A stretch of DNA of 64,000 nt from Martinezella calliandrae (GTDB lineage: Bacteria > Pseudomonadota > Alphaproteobacteria > Rhizobiales > Rhizobiaceae), in assembly GCF_030272695.1 (NCBI RefSeq), contig NZ_JARFYN010000023.1:29149-93148 (forward strand). Reading direction: 5' to 3'. This document shows positions 46,845 to 54,849 of this stretch, one piece after another. The notes below the pieces were generated by a model. That model saw only the letters and a program-made list of their open reading frames with translations. It had not been told where the DNA came from and searched no databases. Position numbers and translations under genes: made by a program. The first letter of the stretch is position 1; every line of letters starts with the position of its first letter.

Positions 46845-47220
46845 TGGTCCCTCCTGCTTCTTTCATGCCGTTCGAGGCGATCTGCGTGCTCGTCAGCCCA
46901 ATTGAAGCTCCAGTCGCACCGAACAGACCTACAATGGTTGTGGCACCGAGCAGAACGCCGGCGACGAGAACGACGTACACAAGTCGCCGCGCGAAGTCGT
47001 TCAACTCCCCACCAAATATGAGCATGCCGCCGGCTATGGCGACAGCCGCAAGTGCGATGTATCCTGCGACGGGTCCGGTGATCGACTGCTCAATCTGCTG
47101 CAGTGGTCCTTCCCAGGGCAGTCCGCCACCGCCGGAACTGGCGACTGCCGGATCAAGCGAAGCGAGAACGATGGTTGTGGCAGCGAGTGCGACCCTGACG
47201 ACCGACGCCTTACGCGACAT
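46837..47220 (-). CDS. trbC: TrbC (VirB2-like) pilin precursor
   Basis: A 127-residue prepilin: long signal peptide to about 30 ('LASLDPAVAS') and two hydrophobic helices ('GPVAGYIALAAVAIAGGMLI', 'LVYVVLVAGVLLGATTIVGL'). TraF probably processes its C-terminus into the cyclic pilin. The ATG at 47220 overlaps the trbB stop; the frame is open 47 codons further upstream inside trbB but a pilin signal peptide begins at this ATG. Confidence 0.9.
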   Translation of the reverse strand: MSRKASVVRVALAATTIVLASLDPAVASSGGGGLPWEGPLQQIEQSITGPVAGYIALAAVAIAGGMLIFGGELNDFARRLVYVVLVAGVLLGATTIVGLFGATGASIGLTSTQIASNGMKEAGGTNG

Positions 47221-48187
47221 GACGGACCTCCTCTTCTTCATCAAGTTGGTCTGAACCAATCTCGTATTGGCCCCCCGTGTATCGCTCGATTTGGATGACG
47301 TCTCGAACCCGCCGTCCGCGCGGTGTCCGTTCAATGGAAACGATGAGGTCGACCGCTTCACCGATAACCTCGTGCATCGGCTGCTGGCTTGCTTCCGCGG
47401 TCAGTTGTTCAAGGCGGCGGAGCGCCGACATGGCGGTGTTCGAGTGAATTGTCGCCACGCCTCCAGGATGACCGGTGTTCCATGCCTTGAGCAGAGTCAG
47501 TGCGGCGCCGTCGCGGACTTCGCCGACCACAATCCTGTCGGGGCGCAGTCGCATCGTGCTCTTCAAGAGCCGAGCCATATCAACGGTATCGCTAGTATGC
47601 AGAAGAACGGCGTTCTCGGCGGAACAGTGAAGTTCCGTTGTGTCCTCGAGGATAACGAGGCGATCCTCCGGGGCGAATTTGACAATCTCATCGATCAATG
47701 CGTTCGCAAGCGTCGTCTTACCAGAACCGGCGCCCCCGGAAACGATGATGTTTAGCCTTTTGGAAATCGCGCTACGGATCATCGAGGCTTGAAATCTCGT
47801 CAGCGCGCCTGAGCGCACATATTCTTCGAGCGGAATTAGGCGCGGCGCACGACGGCGAATCGTAAAGGCTGGCTTGGCGACTGCGGGAGGTAAAAGGCCT
47901 TCGAAACGGTGGCCACCTATCGGGAGCTCACCGGAGATGATGGGTTGCTTTGTGTCCACCTGGGACTGAAGCAAATGCGCCACTGTTCCGATCACCGTTT
48001 CCGCCGCGGGGGGCGACATTTCGCCGGCCGCCGCAACGCCGTGAGTGAGGCGTTCGATAAAGAGCTTTCCGTCAGGATTGAGCATTATTTCGATCACATC
48101 TACGTCTTCCAGAGCAGAGCAGAGCTCATGGCCGAGCGCGTCTTGAAGTTTGCGGACAAGCCGGGGGTAAGAGCGAAGCTGGGTCAC
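47210..48187 (-). CDS. trbB: TrbB (VirB11-like) ATPase
   Basis: A 325-residue hexameric secretion ATPase: 'IIVSGGAGSGKTTLANALID' near 150-169 is Walker A, 'RLVILEDTTELHC' near 178 is the Asp-box region, 'RLRPDRIVVGEVRDGAALTL' near 212 is Walker B, and 'WNTGHPGGVATIHSN' near 235 is the His box. It is the second gene of the operon, overlapping traI by 4 bp and trbC by 11 bp. Confidence 0.95.
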   Translation of the reverse strand: MTQLRSYPRLVRKLQDALGHELCSALEDVDVIEIMLNPDGKLFIERLTHGVAAAGEMSPPAAETVIGTVAHLLQSQVDTKQPIISGELPIGGHRFEGLLPPAVAKPAFTIRRRAPRLIPLEEYVRSGALTRFQASMIRSAISKRLNIIVSGGAGSGKTTLANALIDEIVKFAPEDRLVILEDTTELHCSAENAVLLHTSDTVDMARLLKSTMRLRPDRIVVGEVRDGAALTLLKAWNTGHPGGVATIHSNTAMSALRRLEQLTAEASQQPMHEVIGEAVDLIVSIERTPRGRRVRDVIQIERYTGGQYEIGSDQLDEEEEVRHVA

Positions 48188-48822
48188 GGATCTCTCCTTT
48201 CCCGCTGCCTGTCTGAGGAAATGAATTCAGAACGGTAATTGGATGGGCGAAGCCTTAGGAATGTCTCGGCGTTCACTGGTAACGTGCCTGCGACGGCAAT
48301 TGTCTTGCCAATCTTCTTGGGCTCGCCCAAGCGCAACAGGTGCCATCCAACGCGTGCAAGGATCCGCTCGAATCGAAGATCGGTCACCGTGACGAGCTCC
48401 GTGTACCCATTTGCCATGCACCATTCGATGATGCCCGCGAACATGGTCAAAGTGGCCTCGTGGAGGGAGCCCCCTCCCCGAGGATCGACCAGGGTCGTGT
48501 CCACGCAAAAGCGGGAGCTTTCGATCATACATGGATGGGCGTTTAGTTGTCCGTGCGCCAGCAACGAGGAAAAGACATGCGTCACCATCGTCGGACCCAT
48601 GGCTGGCAGGAGCCTGGCGCATCCTGCCACACGAGCACTGTCCGAGACGGCGATGATGTAAGTCGGCTGGAGAGCGTCAAAGGCGTCGGCTTCCCGTCCA
48701 TCAAGAACACCAACCTCCCAACCCAATCGATTTGAAAACACCTGAGCTCGAAGTCGATGATGTGCTTCGAGAAGCTGCTGTTCGGAAAGCTCCTGCCTTG
48801 TCGATATCGCAACAACCTGCAT
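48184..48822 (-). CDS. traI: TraI, acyl-homoserine lactone synthase
   Basis: A 212-residue LuxI-family enzyme that makes an acyl-homoserine lactone from SAM and acyl-ACP. Conserved residues are visible in 'LRAQVFSNRLGWEV' (Arg, Phe, Trp), 'DALQPTYIIAV' and 'CMIESSRFCVD' (E-x-SRF). It heads the trb operon, so signal production rises with transfer gene expression. The ATG at 48822 has its ribosome-binding site GGAGATCAGC inside a perfect inverted repeat (see the regulatory entry). The acyl chain cannot be predicted from sequence alone. Confidence 0.94.
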   Translation of the reverse strand: MQVVAISTRQELSEQQLLEAHHRLRAQVFSNRLGWEVGVLDGREADAFDALQPTYIIAVSDSARVAGCARLLPAMGPTMVTHVFSSLLAHGQLNAHPCMIESSRFCVDTTLVDPRGGGSLHEATLTMFAGIIEWCMANGYTELVTVTDLRFERILARVGWHLLRLGEPKKIGKTIAVAGTLPVNAETFLRLRPSNYRSEFISSDRQRERRDP

Positions 48823-48860
48823 GCTGATCTCCGTCGTTGAATCTCTGCACGGAGATCAGC
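48823..48860 (-). promoter_or_regulatory. 12-bp inverted repeat sequestering the traI ribosome-binding site
   Basis: On the coding strand GCTGATCTCCGT, a 14-base loop, then ACGGAGATCAGC directly followed by the traI ATG. The 3' arm contains the whole GGAGA Shine-Dalgarno. In RNA the 12-bp perfect stem would hide the site. Confidence 0.75.
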
Positions 48861-48881
48861 ACGGATTAGAATCGCTGGGCA

Positions 48882-48899
48882 GTTGTAGAATCCTACAAG
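48882..48899. promoter_or_regulatory. candidate TraR box (tra box) of the traI-trb operon
   Basis: GTTGTAGAATCCTACAAG contains the dyad TTGTAG-AATC-CTACAA. It is 18 bp like the Ti tra box and shares the TGTnnA / TnnACA layout. It lies about 60 bp upstream of the traI start, with TCTAAT (48865-48870 on the minus strand) as a possible -10. Confidence 0.55.
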
Positions 48900-48965
48900 G
48901 TATTTCGATGAGTCGCGCGGTTTTGCACAAAGAACAATCGGTTTGATTGCGTATGTTATCCCATT

Positions 48966-48978
48966 CGATTGTAGGATT
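48966..48978. promoter_or_regulatory. second candidate TraR half site, repA side
   Basis: CGATTGTAGGATT is the exact reverse complement of the 13 bp at 30677-30689. It lies between the traI box and repA, where Ti plasmids have operators coupling repABC to quorum sensing. Only one arm of a dyad is present. Confidence 0.35.
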
Positions 48979-49091
48979 AACGGGGGAACAAACAAGCACC
49001 GGACCTGCTGCCCGGAGACAGTAAGCGTTTGGATTCACGTGCGAAACACTGATTTCGGCCCAAGTCACAGGCCAACGGTGTCCCACGCATT

Positions 49092-49178
49092 AACCGTTTA
49101 TTAGCCCTATTTTCCTTGCCGGCCCGCGAGAATCGGACATAATAACGGTTCAGCGGCATTATCGGGCCGAAAACCGTT
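49092..49178. promoter_or_regulatory. AACCGTT repeats upstream of repA (candidate RepA operator)
   Basis: AACCGTT occurs at 49092-49098 and 49172-49178, and inverted (AACGGTT) at 49144-49150. The last two form ATAACGGTT, 20 bases, then AACCGTTAT, ending 18 bp before the repA start. Autorepression of repABC by RepA is established for the family, and this is the best operator candidate here. Confidence 0.5.
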
Positions 49179-49197
49179 ATCTGAAAGATTTCTGACA

Positions 49198-50418
49198 ATG
49201 AACGCTAATTCGATGGCTTCGCTTAAGATGCCGATGCACTTTGAAGATCAAATCCTCGAACAGGGCGATTTGATTTCCAAAAAGCTGCATCTCCTTAGCG
49301 TACAACGATTTCCGCCAAACGCGAAAAAGACGTTACGAAGCTTCTCGCTGGCAGAGGTTGCGACCTATGTCGGCGTCTCGCAAAGCACGCTAAAAAAGCT
49401 GCATCTCGAGGGAAAGGGCCCCTCCCCTCAAACATCGTCCTCGGGTCGCCGCTCTTATACCGCCGAACAGATGCTGGAACTTCGCCAATATCTCGATACG
49501 CACGGTCGGTCCGACAACCGCATGTATGTTCCCCATCGGCGCGGTGGTGAAAAGCTGCAAGTTCTTGCCGTAGTCAACTTCAAGGGGGGCTCGGGGAAAA
49601 CCACGACCGCTGCTCATTTGGCGCAACACCTCGCCTTAACGGGGCATCGCGTCCTCGCCGTAGACCTGGACCCTCAAGCATCCCTTTCGTCTCTGCACGG
49701 ATTCCAACCGGAGCTCGATCAGGTTGCCTCGATCTATGACGCGATTCGCTATGACGGTGAGAAGAAATCACTCCGGGATATCATCCAGACCACTAACTTC
49801 CCTGGCTTGGACATTGTTCCTGCAAACCTGGATTTGCAGGAGTACGAGTATGACACGCCGCTCGCGATGTCTGATAAGTCTTCCAATCAAGGCAAGACAT
49901 TTTTCACTCGCATATCGCGCGCTTTGGCCGAGGTCGACGACCGGTATGATGTCGTCGTCATCGACTGCCCACCGCAGCTCGGATATCTTACGTTGACTGC
50001 ACTGACCGCTGCAACAAGTGTTCTGATAACGATCCATCCGCAGATGCTCGATGTGATGTCGATGGGCCAGTTTCTTTTGATGCTCGGTGGAATTCTTAAG
50101 CCGATTCGCGCGGCTGGTGCGGAAGTGAACCTCTCCTGGTACAGATATTTGATTACGCGCTACGAGCCGACCGACGTTCCGCAAGCCCAGATGGTCGGCT
50201 TTATGTCCACGATGTTCCACGAGTTCATACTGAAGAACCAAATGGTGAAGTCGACGGCAGTTTCGGATGCGGGGATTACCAAGCAAACTTTATATGAGGT
50301 TGATCGCGCCTCGATGAATAGAGGCACTTATGATCGCGCAATGGAATCCTTGGACGCAGTGAATGCCGAGATTGCCAGCCTCGTTCACGAGTCATGGGGG
50401 CGCCGATTTGTCGGCTGA
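49198..50418 (+). CDS. repA: RepA, ParA-type partition ATPase
   Basis: A 406-residue Walker-type ATPase. The N-terminal part carries an HTH-like 'SLAEVATYVGVSQSTLKKLH' near 49-68. The deviant Walker A is 'VNFKGGSGKTTTAAHLA' near 124-140, Walker A' is 'RVLAVDLDPQASLS' near 150, and Walker B 'YDVVVIDCPPQLG' lies near 250. It partitions the plasmid with RepB and represses the repABC operon. The start is at 49198 in a weak ribosome-binding context (GAAAGATTTCTGACA), so expression may be low by design. First gene of repABC. Confidence 0.95.
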   Translation: MNANSMASLKMPMHFEDQILEQGDLISKKLHLLSVQRFPPNAKKTLRSFSLAEVATYVGVSQSTLKKLHLEGKGPSPQTSSSGRRSYTAEQMLELRQYLDTHGRSDNRMYVPHRRGGEKLQVLAVVNFKGGSGKTTTAAHLAQHLALTGHRVLAVDLDPQASLSSLHGFQPELDQVASIYDAIRYDGEKKSLRDIIQTTNFPGLDIVPANLDLQEYEYDTPLAMSDKSSNQGKTFFTRISRALAEVDDRYDVVVIDCPPQLGYLTLTALTAATSVLITIHPQMLDVMSMGQFLLMLGGILKPIRAAGAEVNLSWYRYLITRYEPTDVPQAQMVGFMSTMFHEFILKNQMVKSTAVSDAGITKQTLYEVDRASMNRGTYDRAMESLDAVNAEIASLVHESWGRRFVG

Positions 50419-50422
50419 CAAA
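50407..50422. other. candidate parS-like palindrome at the repA stop
   Basis: TTTGTCGGCTGACAAA: 6-bp arms around a central GGCT, overlapping the repA TGA. It fits the 16-bp RepB target layout (N7-GC-N7) but has TTT/AAA ends instead of GTT/AAC. Confidence 0.35.
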
Positions 50423-50477
50423 AACGCAGGTTTTATGCAAAAAAACAAACGGCTAACGGCTGTTCGGAGCAAATGAG

Positions 50478-51452
50478 ATGGCACGGAAAAATCTGCTCGA
50501 GGGACTTGCTGACCTGCCTGAAGATGGCGGCATGACATCCGCATACCCAATGCGGGGCGCGGGCAAGTCGCTCGTGCGTTCGCTGGACGACTTGGCAAAA
50601 CAAGCTGATAAATTCCTCGAAGGCGAGGCAATCGTCGAACTCGATCCAGCACAAATTGAAGGCTCTTTTGTAAAGGACCGAATTTCAGACGACGACGGGG
50701 AGTATCGAGATCTGCTAGAAGCGATCCGAGTGCGTGGTCAGGACACCCCTATTCTCGTGCGGCCTCATGCGAAGGTCGATGGCCTCTATCAGGTCGTGTT
50801 CGGCCACAGACGAGTAAGAGCAGCAAGAGAACTCGGCAGAAAGGTCCGAGCTGTCGTCAAGGCAATTGACGATCGTGCGCATGTCATTGCCCAAGGACAA
50901 GAAAATTCCGCCCGTGCGAATCTCTCTTTTATCGAACGGGCATTGTTCGCCAAGCGCCTCGATGATCTTGGTTATGGCCGAGAGGTGGCTTCCTTAGCAT
51001 TGTCGGCGAATGCAGCCTCGATCTCGAAGATGATGACGGTAGCGGAGCGTATCTCAGCTGACGTCATAGAAAAAATTGGTGCAGCTCCTGGTGTGGGCCG
51101 AGAGCGTTGGGTCGAGCTTTCGCTTTTGGTCGGGAAATTCGCCAACGTCGGCAAGGTGTCCGAAGTTTTAAGCACGGATGGCTTTGACGCTTTAACGTCC
51201 GATGAGCGCTTTTCCTCTCTGTACAAGGCCCTCAACAGATCAGCTCGGCCTGTGAAGAAGGCGGAGACTTCGACTCATAAGGCGAGGTGGCAACCCCATG
51301 ACAAGGCCGTGCAGGCTGAAATCAAGAATACGGGCAAAGCTTTTTCGCTCTCAATGAAAGCGAAGAATGCTGGCCGTTTCGGAGAATATCTTTCCCGCAA
51401 TTTGGATGCGCTCTATGAGCAATTCCTGGAGGAGGGAAGCAAAGGAGACTGA
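50478..51452 (+). CDS. repB: RepB, ParB-type partition protein
   Basis: A 324-residue ParB/Spo0J family centromere-binding protein. 'GQDTPILVRPHAKVDGLYQV' and 'VFGHRRVRAARELGRKVRAV' (near 89-126) form the ParB N-terminal CTP-binding domain. 'AQGQENSARANLSFIERALF' near 138 and an HTH 'YGREVASLALSANAASISKM' near 167 follow. Together with RepA it segregates the plasmid. Start 59 bp after repA. Confidence 0.95.
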   Translation: MARKNLLEGLADLPEDGGMTSAYPMRGAGKSLVRSLDDLAKQADKFLEGEAIVELDPAQIEGSFVKDRISDDDGEYRDLLEAIRVRGQDTPILVRPHAKVDGLYQVVFGHRRVRAARELGRKVRAVVKAIDDRAHVIAQGQENSARANLSFIERALFAKRLDDLGYGREVASLALSANAASISKMMTVAERISADVIEKIGAAPGVGRERWVELSLLVGKFANVGKVSEVLSTDGFDALTSDERFSSLYKALNRSARPVKKAETSTHKARWQPHDKAVQAEIKNTGKAFSLSMKAKNAGRFGEYLSRNLDALYEQFLEEGSKGD

Positions 51453-51459
51453 AGCCGCA

Positions 51460-51517
51460 AAAGAAAAAGGCCCCCAAACGACCAAGTCGTGGAAGCCCTT
51501 CTCGTATTCCCTAAGCA
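51460..51517 (-). ncRNA. antisense counter-transcribed RNA (ctRNA / incA-type) between repB and repC
   Basis: On the minus strand TTGACA (51552-51547) with GACTCT 17 bp later predicts a start near 51517. The transcript ends at a strong terminator: the hairpin spans 51469-51497 (inner stem ACGAC-TTG-GTCGT, outer GGCTTCC / GGGGGCC) and is followed by TTTTTC. The predicted RNA of about 58 nt matches the size and position of ctRNAs that repress repC in repABC plasmids. Ends are estimates. Confidence 0.75.
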
Positions 51518-51611
51518 AGATCGAGAGTCGCATTTCCACGAATCGCTGTCAAGAGTCGTAGCCGTCGATTTGGCGGGCGGATTTCTTTTGCCTCAATGAA
51601 GGTGACAGAAA

Positions 51612-52868
51612 ATGCAGACTGGGAATGTGACGACGCCTTTTGGGCGGCGGCCGATGAGTCTTGCCTTGATAAAAAAGCAGATGGAATCGGCCGAAATCAA
51701 ACCGGGTAAATCCGTCGACAAGTGGCAGATCTATCGCGACATCTGTGATGCAAGATCGCTGCTCGGTCTTCGGGACCGAGCGCTTTCCGTGCTGAACGCG
51801 CTTCTTTCATTCTACCCAGAGGCATGCCTGTCCGAGGGAAACAATCTCGTAGTTTTCCCGTCGAACGCACAGCTCGCGACCCGGGCAAATGGGATTGCCG
51901 GGACGACGCTTCGCGAAAACTTAGCGTTGCTGGTGAATGCGGGGATGATCCGTCGAAAAGATAGCCCGAACGGCAAGAGATACGCTCGAAAAGATCGCGG
52001 CGGCGGCATGATAGAAGCCTTTGGGTTCAACCTGGCACCGCTCCTGGCCCGATCAGAAGAACTGGCTCGTTTGGCCCAGCAAGCCGCAGCGGAGCGGAAA
52101 CAATTGAAGATCATGAAAGAAAAGATCTCTCTTTGCCGGCGTGATATTCGTAAAATCCTCGGCGCAGCCATCGAAGAGCGTGCCTCTGGCGATTGGGGCA
52201 AGATCGAAACCCATTTTGTCGGCTTGATTTCCCAAGTCCAGAAAGCACGGACCTCGCAAGCCTTGAATAACATCTTCGAAGAAATGTCGATGCTTCTCGA
52301 GGGACTCCTCAACACTCTGGAAAATCAGCTAATTTCCAAAAATTCCGACACCAATGATGACGAATACCGTCACCACATACAGAATTCAGAAACTGACTCT
52401 AATATTGAATCTGAACCTCGCTCGACAAAAGAGCCGGGTGAAAAATCGAGCCCAACCATTACGCAGCGGAACGACCGGATAAAGGCTTTCCCGCTAGGAC
52501 TGGTGTTGAGGGCGTGCCCGGATGTCGCAATGTATGCACCATCCGGGATCATCGAAAATTGGCGCGATTTGATGTCCGCGGCTGTCACCGTTCGATCGAT
52601 GCTCGGTGTCAGCCCGTCGGCTTACCAGGATGCCTGCCATGTCATGGGCTCCGAAATGGCGGCGGCGGCGATGGCTTGCATCCTCCAGCGCGGGGGGCAT
52701 ATCAACTCGGCTGGCGGGTATTTGCGTGACCTGACGCGACGGGCCGAAAAGGGTGAGTTCTCGCCGGGGCCGATGCTGATGGCACTGATGCGCGCCAATG
52801 CGCCTCTGGGAAAAAGGCAAGTAAGGGGAGAGCGTGATGACGCTGCAGAATCCGAATATGCCGCCTGA
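51612..52868 (+). CDS. repC: RepC replication initiator
   Basis: A 418-residue RepC protein that starts replication at an origin inside its own gene. N-terminal 'ALIKKQMESAEIKPGKSVDK' and 'CDARSLLGLRDRALSVLNAL' (near 18-65), then a winged helix 'NAQLATRANGIAGTTLRENL' near 78-97. A charged, variable middle leads to the conserved C-terminus 'LRRGGHINSAGGYLRDLTRR'-type sequence near 360-385. Expression is expected to be set by the ctRNA upstream. The AT-rich stretch inside the gene at about 52320-52410 is a plausible origin site. Confidence 0.94.
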   Translation: MQTGNVTTPFGRRPMSLALIKKQMESAEIKPGKSVDKWQIYRDICDARSLLGLRDRALSVLNALLSFYPEACLSEGNNLVVFPSNAQLATRANGIAGTTLRENLALLVNAGMIRRKDSPNGKRYARKDRGGGMIEAFGFNLAPLLARSEELARLAQQAAAERKQLKIMKEKISLCRRDIRKILGAAIEERASGDWGKIETHFVGLISQVQKARTSQALNNIFEEMSMLLEGLLNTLENQLISKNSDTNDDEYRHHIQNSETDSNIESEPRSTKEPGEKSSPTITQRNDRIKAFPLGLVLRACPDVAMYAPSGIIENWRDLMSAAVTVRSMLGVSPSAYQDACHVMGSEMAAAAMACILQRGGHINSAGGYLRDLTRRAEKGEFSPGPMLMALMRANAPLGKRQVRGERDDAAESEYAA

Positions 52869-52955
52869 AACCGTGCAAAAGCTCGTTTCTGTGTTGCCCG
52901 GTGTCAGCCCGTTTTCTAGTGTGCAGCCGGATCATCAACCGTCTCGAAAGCAGGC

Positions 52956-53927
52956 ATGGCCTCTCAACTCGATATGTTTGCAAATCAAGTGGTCGAGATG
53001 CGATCGGAACGGCAGGACGCGCCTGCCCGATCGAAGCGCCAGGCAGTCCCCGTCGCTCTCACGGACGAAGAGATGGTGAGTAGGCTCGAAGATGGGGGTC
53101 AGTATCGAGTTCTTCGCAAGCTTAGTCCAAGACAGCTCACTGTGAGCAAGCGTCCTGAATTCGAACAGGTTGGCGTGATCCTTGATACCGAGACGACGGG
53201 CCTCAATTACCGTGATGACGAAATCATAGAGATCGGCTTGGTTGCCTTTACATTCGACGGTTTCGGCAAGATTGGCGATGTCATCGGTGTCTATGGCGGA
53301 TTGCAGCAGCCCAGCACGCCGATCTCGGCGGAGATTGCGAGGCTCACAGGTTATGATATGGTCCAGGGGCAGTTAATTGACATGCAGCGGGTTCGCGAGC
53401 TTATCGAGCCCGCGGATCTCGTGATAGCACACAACGCCGGCTTTGACCGGCCGTTCTGCGAGGCATTCTCGAATATCTTCGCCAATAAGGCTTGGGCTTG
53501 TTCCGTTTGGGAGATCGACTGGAATGCCCGCGGTTTCGAGGGCACGAAGCTCGGATATCTGATTGGGCAGGCCGGCTATTTCCACGATGGTCATCGTGCC
53601 GTTGACGATTGTTTTGCGCTACTTGAGGTTCTCGATCGATGTGTTGGAGAGGACGAAGGGCCGTTTGCGGAGTTGCTTCGCACAAGCGGACAATCAAGGG
53701 TTCGTATTTTTGCCGAGCAGAGTCCATATGAGATGAAGGATCATCTCAAGGGCAGGGGATACCGCTGGTCCGACGGCAGCGACGGCCGCCCGAAATCATG
53801 GTGGATAGAAATCGGCGTAGATGAGTTGCGCGACGAGCTTCACTATCTTCGCTCTGAAATCTACCGCTGGGAAGATGCCGATCCGCCAGTCCAGCATTTG
53901 ACCGCTTTTGATCGTTTCAAGGCATAA
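52956..53927 (+). CDS. DEDDh 3'-5' exonuclease (DnaQ-like), paralogue B
   Basis: A 323-residue homologue of the protein at 589-1563. Exo I 'ILDTETTGLNYRDDEIIEIG' near 75, Exo II 'IAHNAGFDRPF' near 160 and Exo III 'HRAVDDCFALLEVLD' near 215 are intact. The C-terminal region 'GYRWSDGSDGRPKSWWIE' is identical over 18 residues to paralogue A. It starts 87 bp after repC on the same strand, with AAAGCAGGC as a weak ribosome-binding site, so it may be partly read from repABC. The copy lies in opposite orientation to paralogue A. Confidence 0.87.
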   Translation: MASQLDMFANQVVEMRSERQDAPARSKRQAVPVALTDEEMVSRLEDGGQYRVLRKLSPRQLTVSKRPEFEQVGVILDTETTGLNYRDDEIIEIGLVAFTFDGFGKIGDVIGVYGGLQQPSTPISAEIARLTGYDMVQGQLIDMQRVRELIEPADLVIAHNAGFDRPFCEAFSNIFANKAWACSVWEIDWNARGFEGTKLGYLIGQAGYFHDGHRAVDDCFALLEVLDRCVGEDEGPFAELLRTSGQSRVRIFAEQSPYEMKDHLKGRGYRWSDGSDGRPKSWWIEIGVDELRDELHYLRSEIYRWEDADPPVQHLTAFDRFKA

Positions 53928-53944
53928 CTGCGTTCGTAGAACCA

Positions 53945-54270
53945 GGAGAGTGCCATGCATCAGCTTAAGCTTGCATCTCTTCCATCAAGGTGGGCGATGC
54001 CAATTGAGGCAATCGGCATCGCTTCGACGCCGTTCTCCAAAGGGAAAGCCTGATATCCAGGTTAAACTACGATGCGCCTGCGCCAGATCCTCGCTCGCAG
54101 GACAGGAGCCCTTCTTAGGTCTCGGTATCGGACTGCGTCTGATTGGATTGCCCATGGATGATCACCTGAGGGTCAAAAAAGGAGGTCGATTTCGGCACCA
54201 CCCGCTTTCCGACAAAAAATTGCGCTGGGTTCCGGCCGGTTCTGCGGCAATCAACGTCTCGATCACAATC
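53945..54270 (-). pseudogene. faint remnant of a DUF4143-type ATPase C-terminus
   Basis: On the minus strand 'CRKAGGAEIDLLF' (a G-A-E-[IV]-D-L core), then 'DHPWAI', then in another frame 'SEDLAQAHRSLTWISG' recall the C-terminal nuclease-like part of AAA/DUF4143 proteins. Several stops and frameshifts interrupt it. A 32-codon plus-strand frame at 53955-54053 with CAGGAGAGTGCC before its ATG overlaps it and is not convincing. Confidence 0.3.
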
Positions 54271-54485
54271 CCTTGCCGACTTCCTCAAGCAACCGGATGC
54301 CAGAGCAGCATATCGAGATGGGCGGCATCCGTCATGCCATCGACTGAACCAATTTTCGGCGCTCGATCATCCTGATGAATGATGAACACCTAAACCTTGG
54401 AGAAACTGGCGGCCCATCGGTTCTCATCACTCATTGTGCATTTTCCGAGGCCGGCTACAAATGACCTTGTTGAAAGTTAGCCCGC

Positions 54486-54849
54486 TCACCTTTTCTCGAA
54501 ATCTTCAAACTTGACGCCGAGTGCCTTCGCGAGAGCTTTCTTGCCTCTATCGCGCAGCCTTGCGAGGCTGCTGTTGATATACTTTCGCGACATGAAGGTC
54601 CCCTTCCCCCATGGCTCTTCGTAGGCATTGGCCAACAGGTCGGCTTGGCGCGTCTCTACGAGAGCTTCAAAGAGAGCAAGGCCGCCTGAAATTGACTTTG
54701 TCCACCTTGGCATGTCTGAGTGTGTCTGCGAGCCGTATCGAGTCCACGATGAGCTTATGGATGGCATACCTCTCGGGAGCAGGCACGAGGACCTTTACGA
54801 GTTCAGCCTGCGACGTGAAGGCTCCACTCGTCAAGTTGCTAGGCGCGCC
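54486..54849 (-). pseudogene. C-terminal fragment of a GSU2403-family nucleotidyltransferase-fold protein
   Basis: 'LVKVLVPAPERYAIHKLIVD' and, after a frameshift near 54690, 'LALFEALVETRQADLLANAY' followed by 'RDRGKKALAKALGVKFEDF' read as the C-terminal part of GSU2403-type nucleotidyltransferase-fold proteins. The N-terminal catalytic part is absent. Its 5' end is joined directly to an integrase fragment. Confidence 0.5.
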
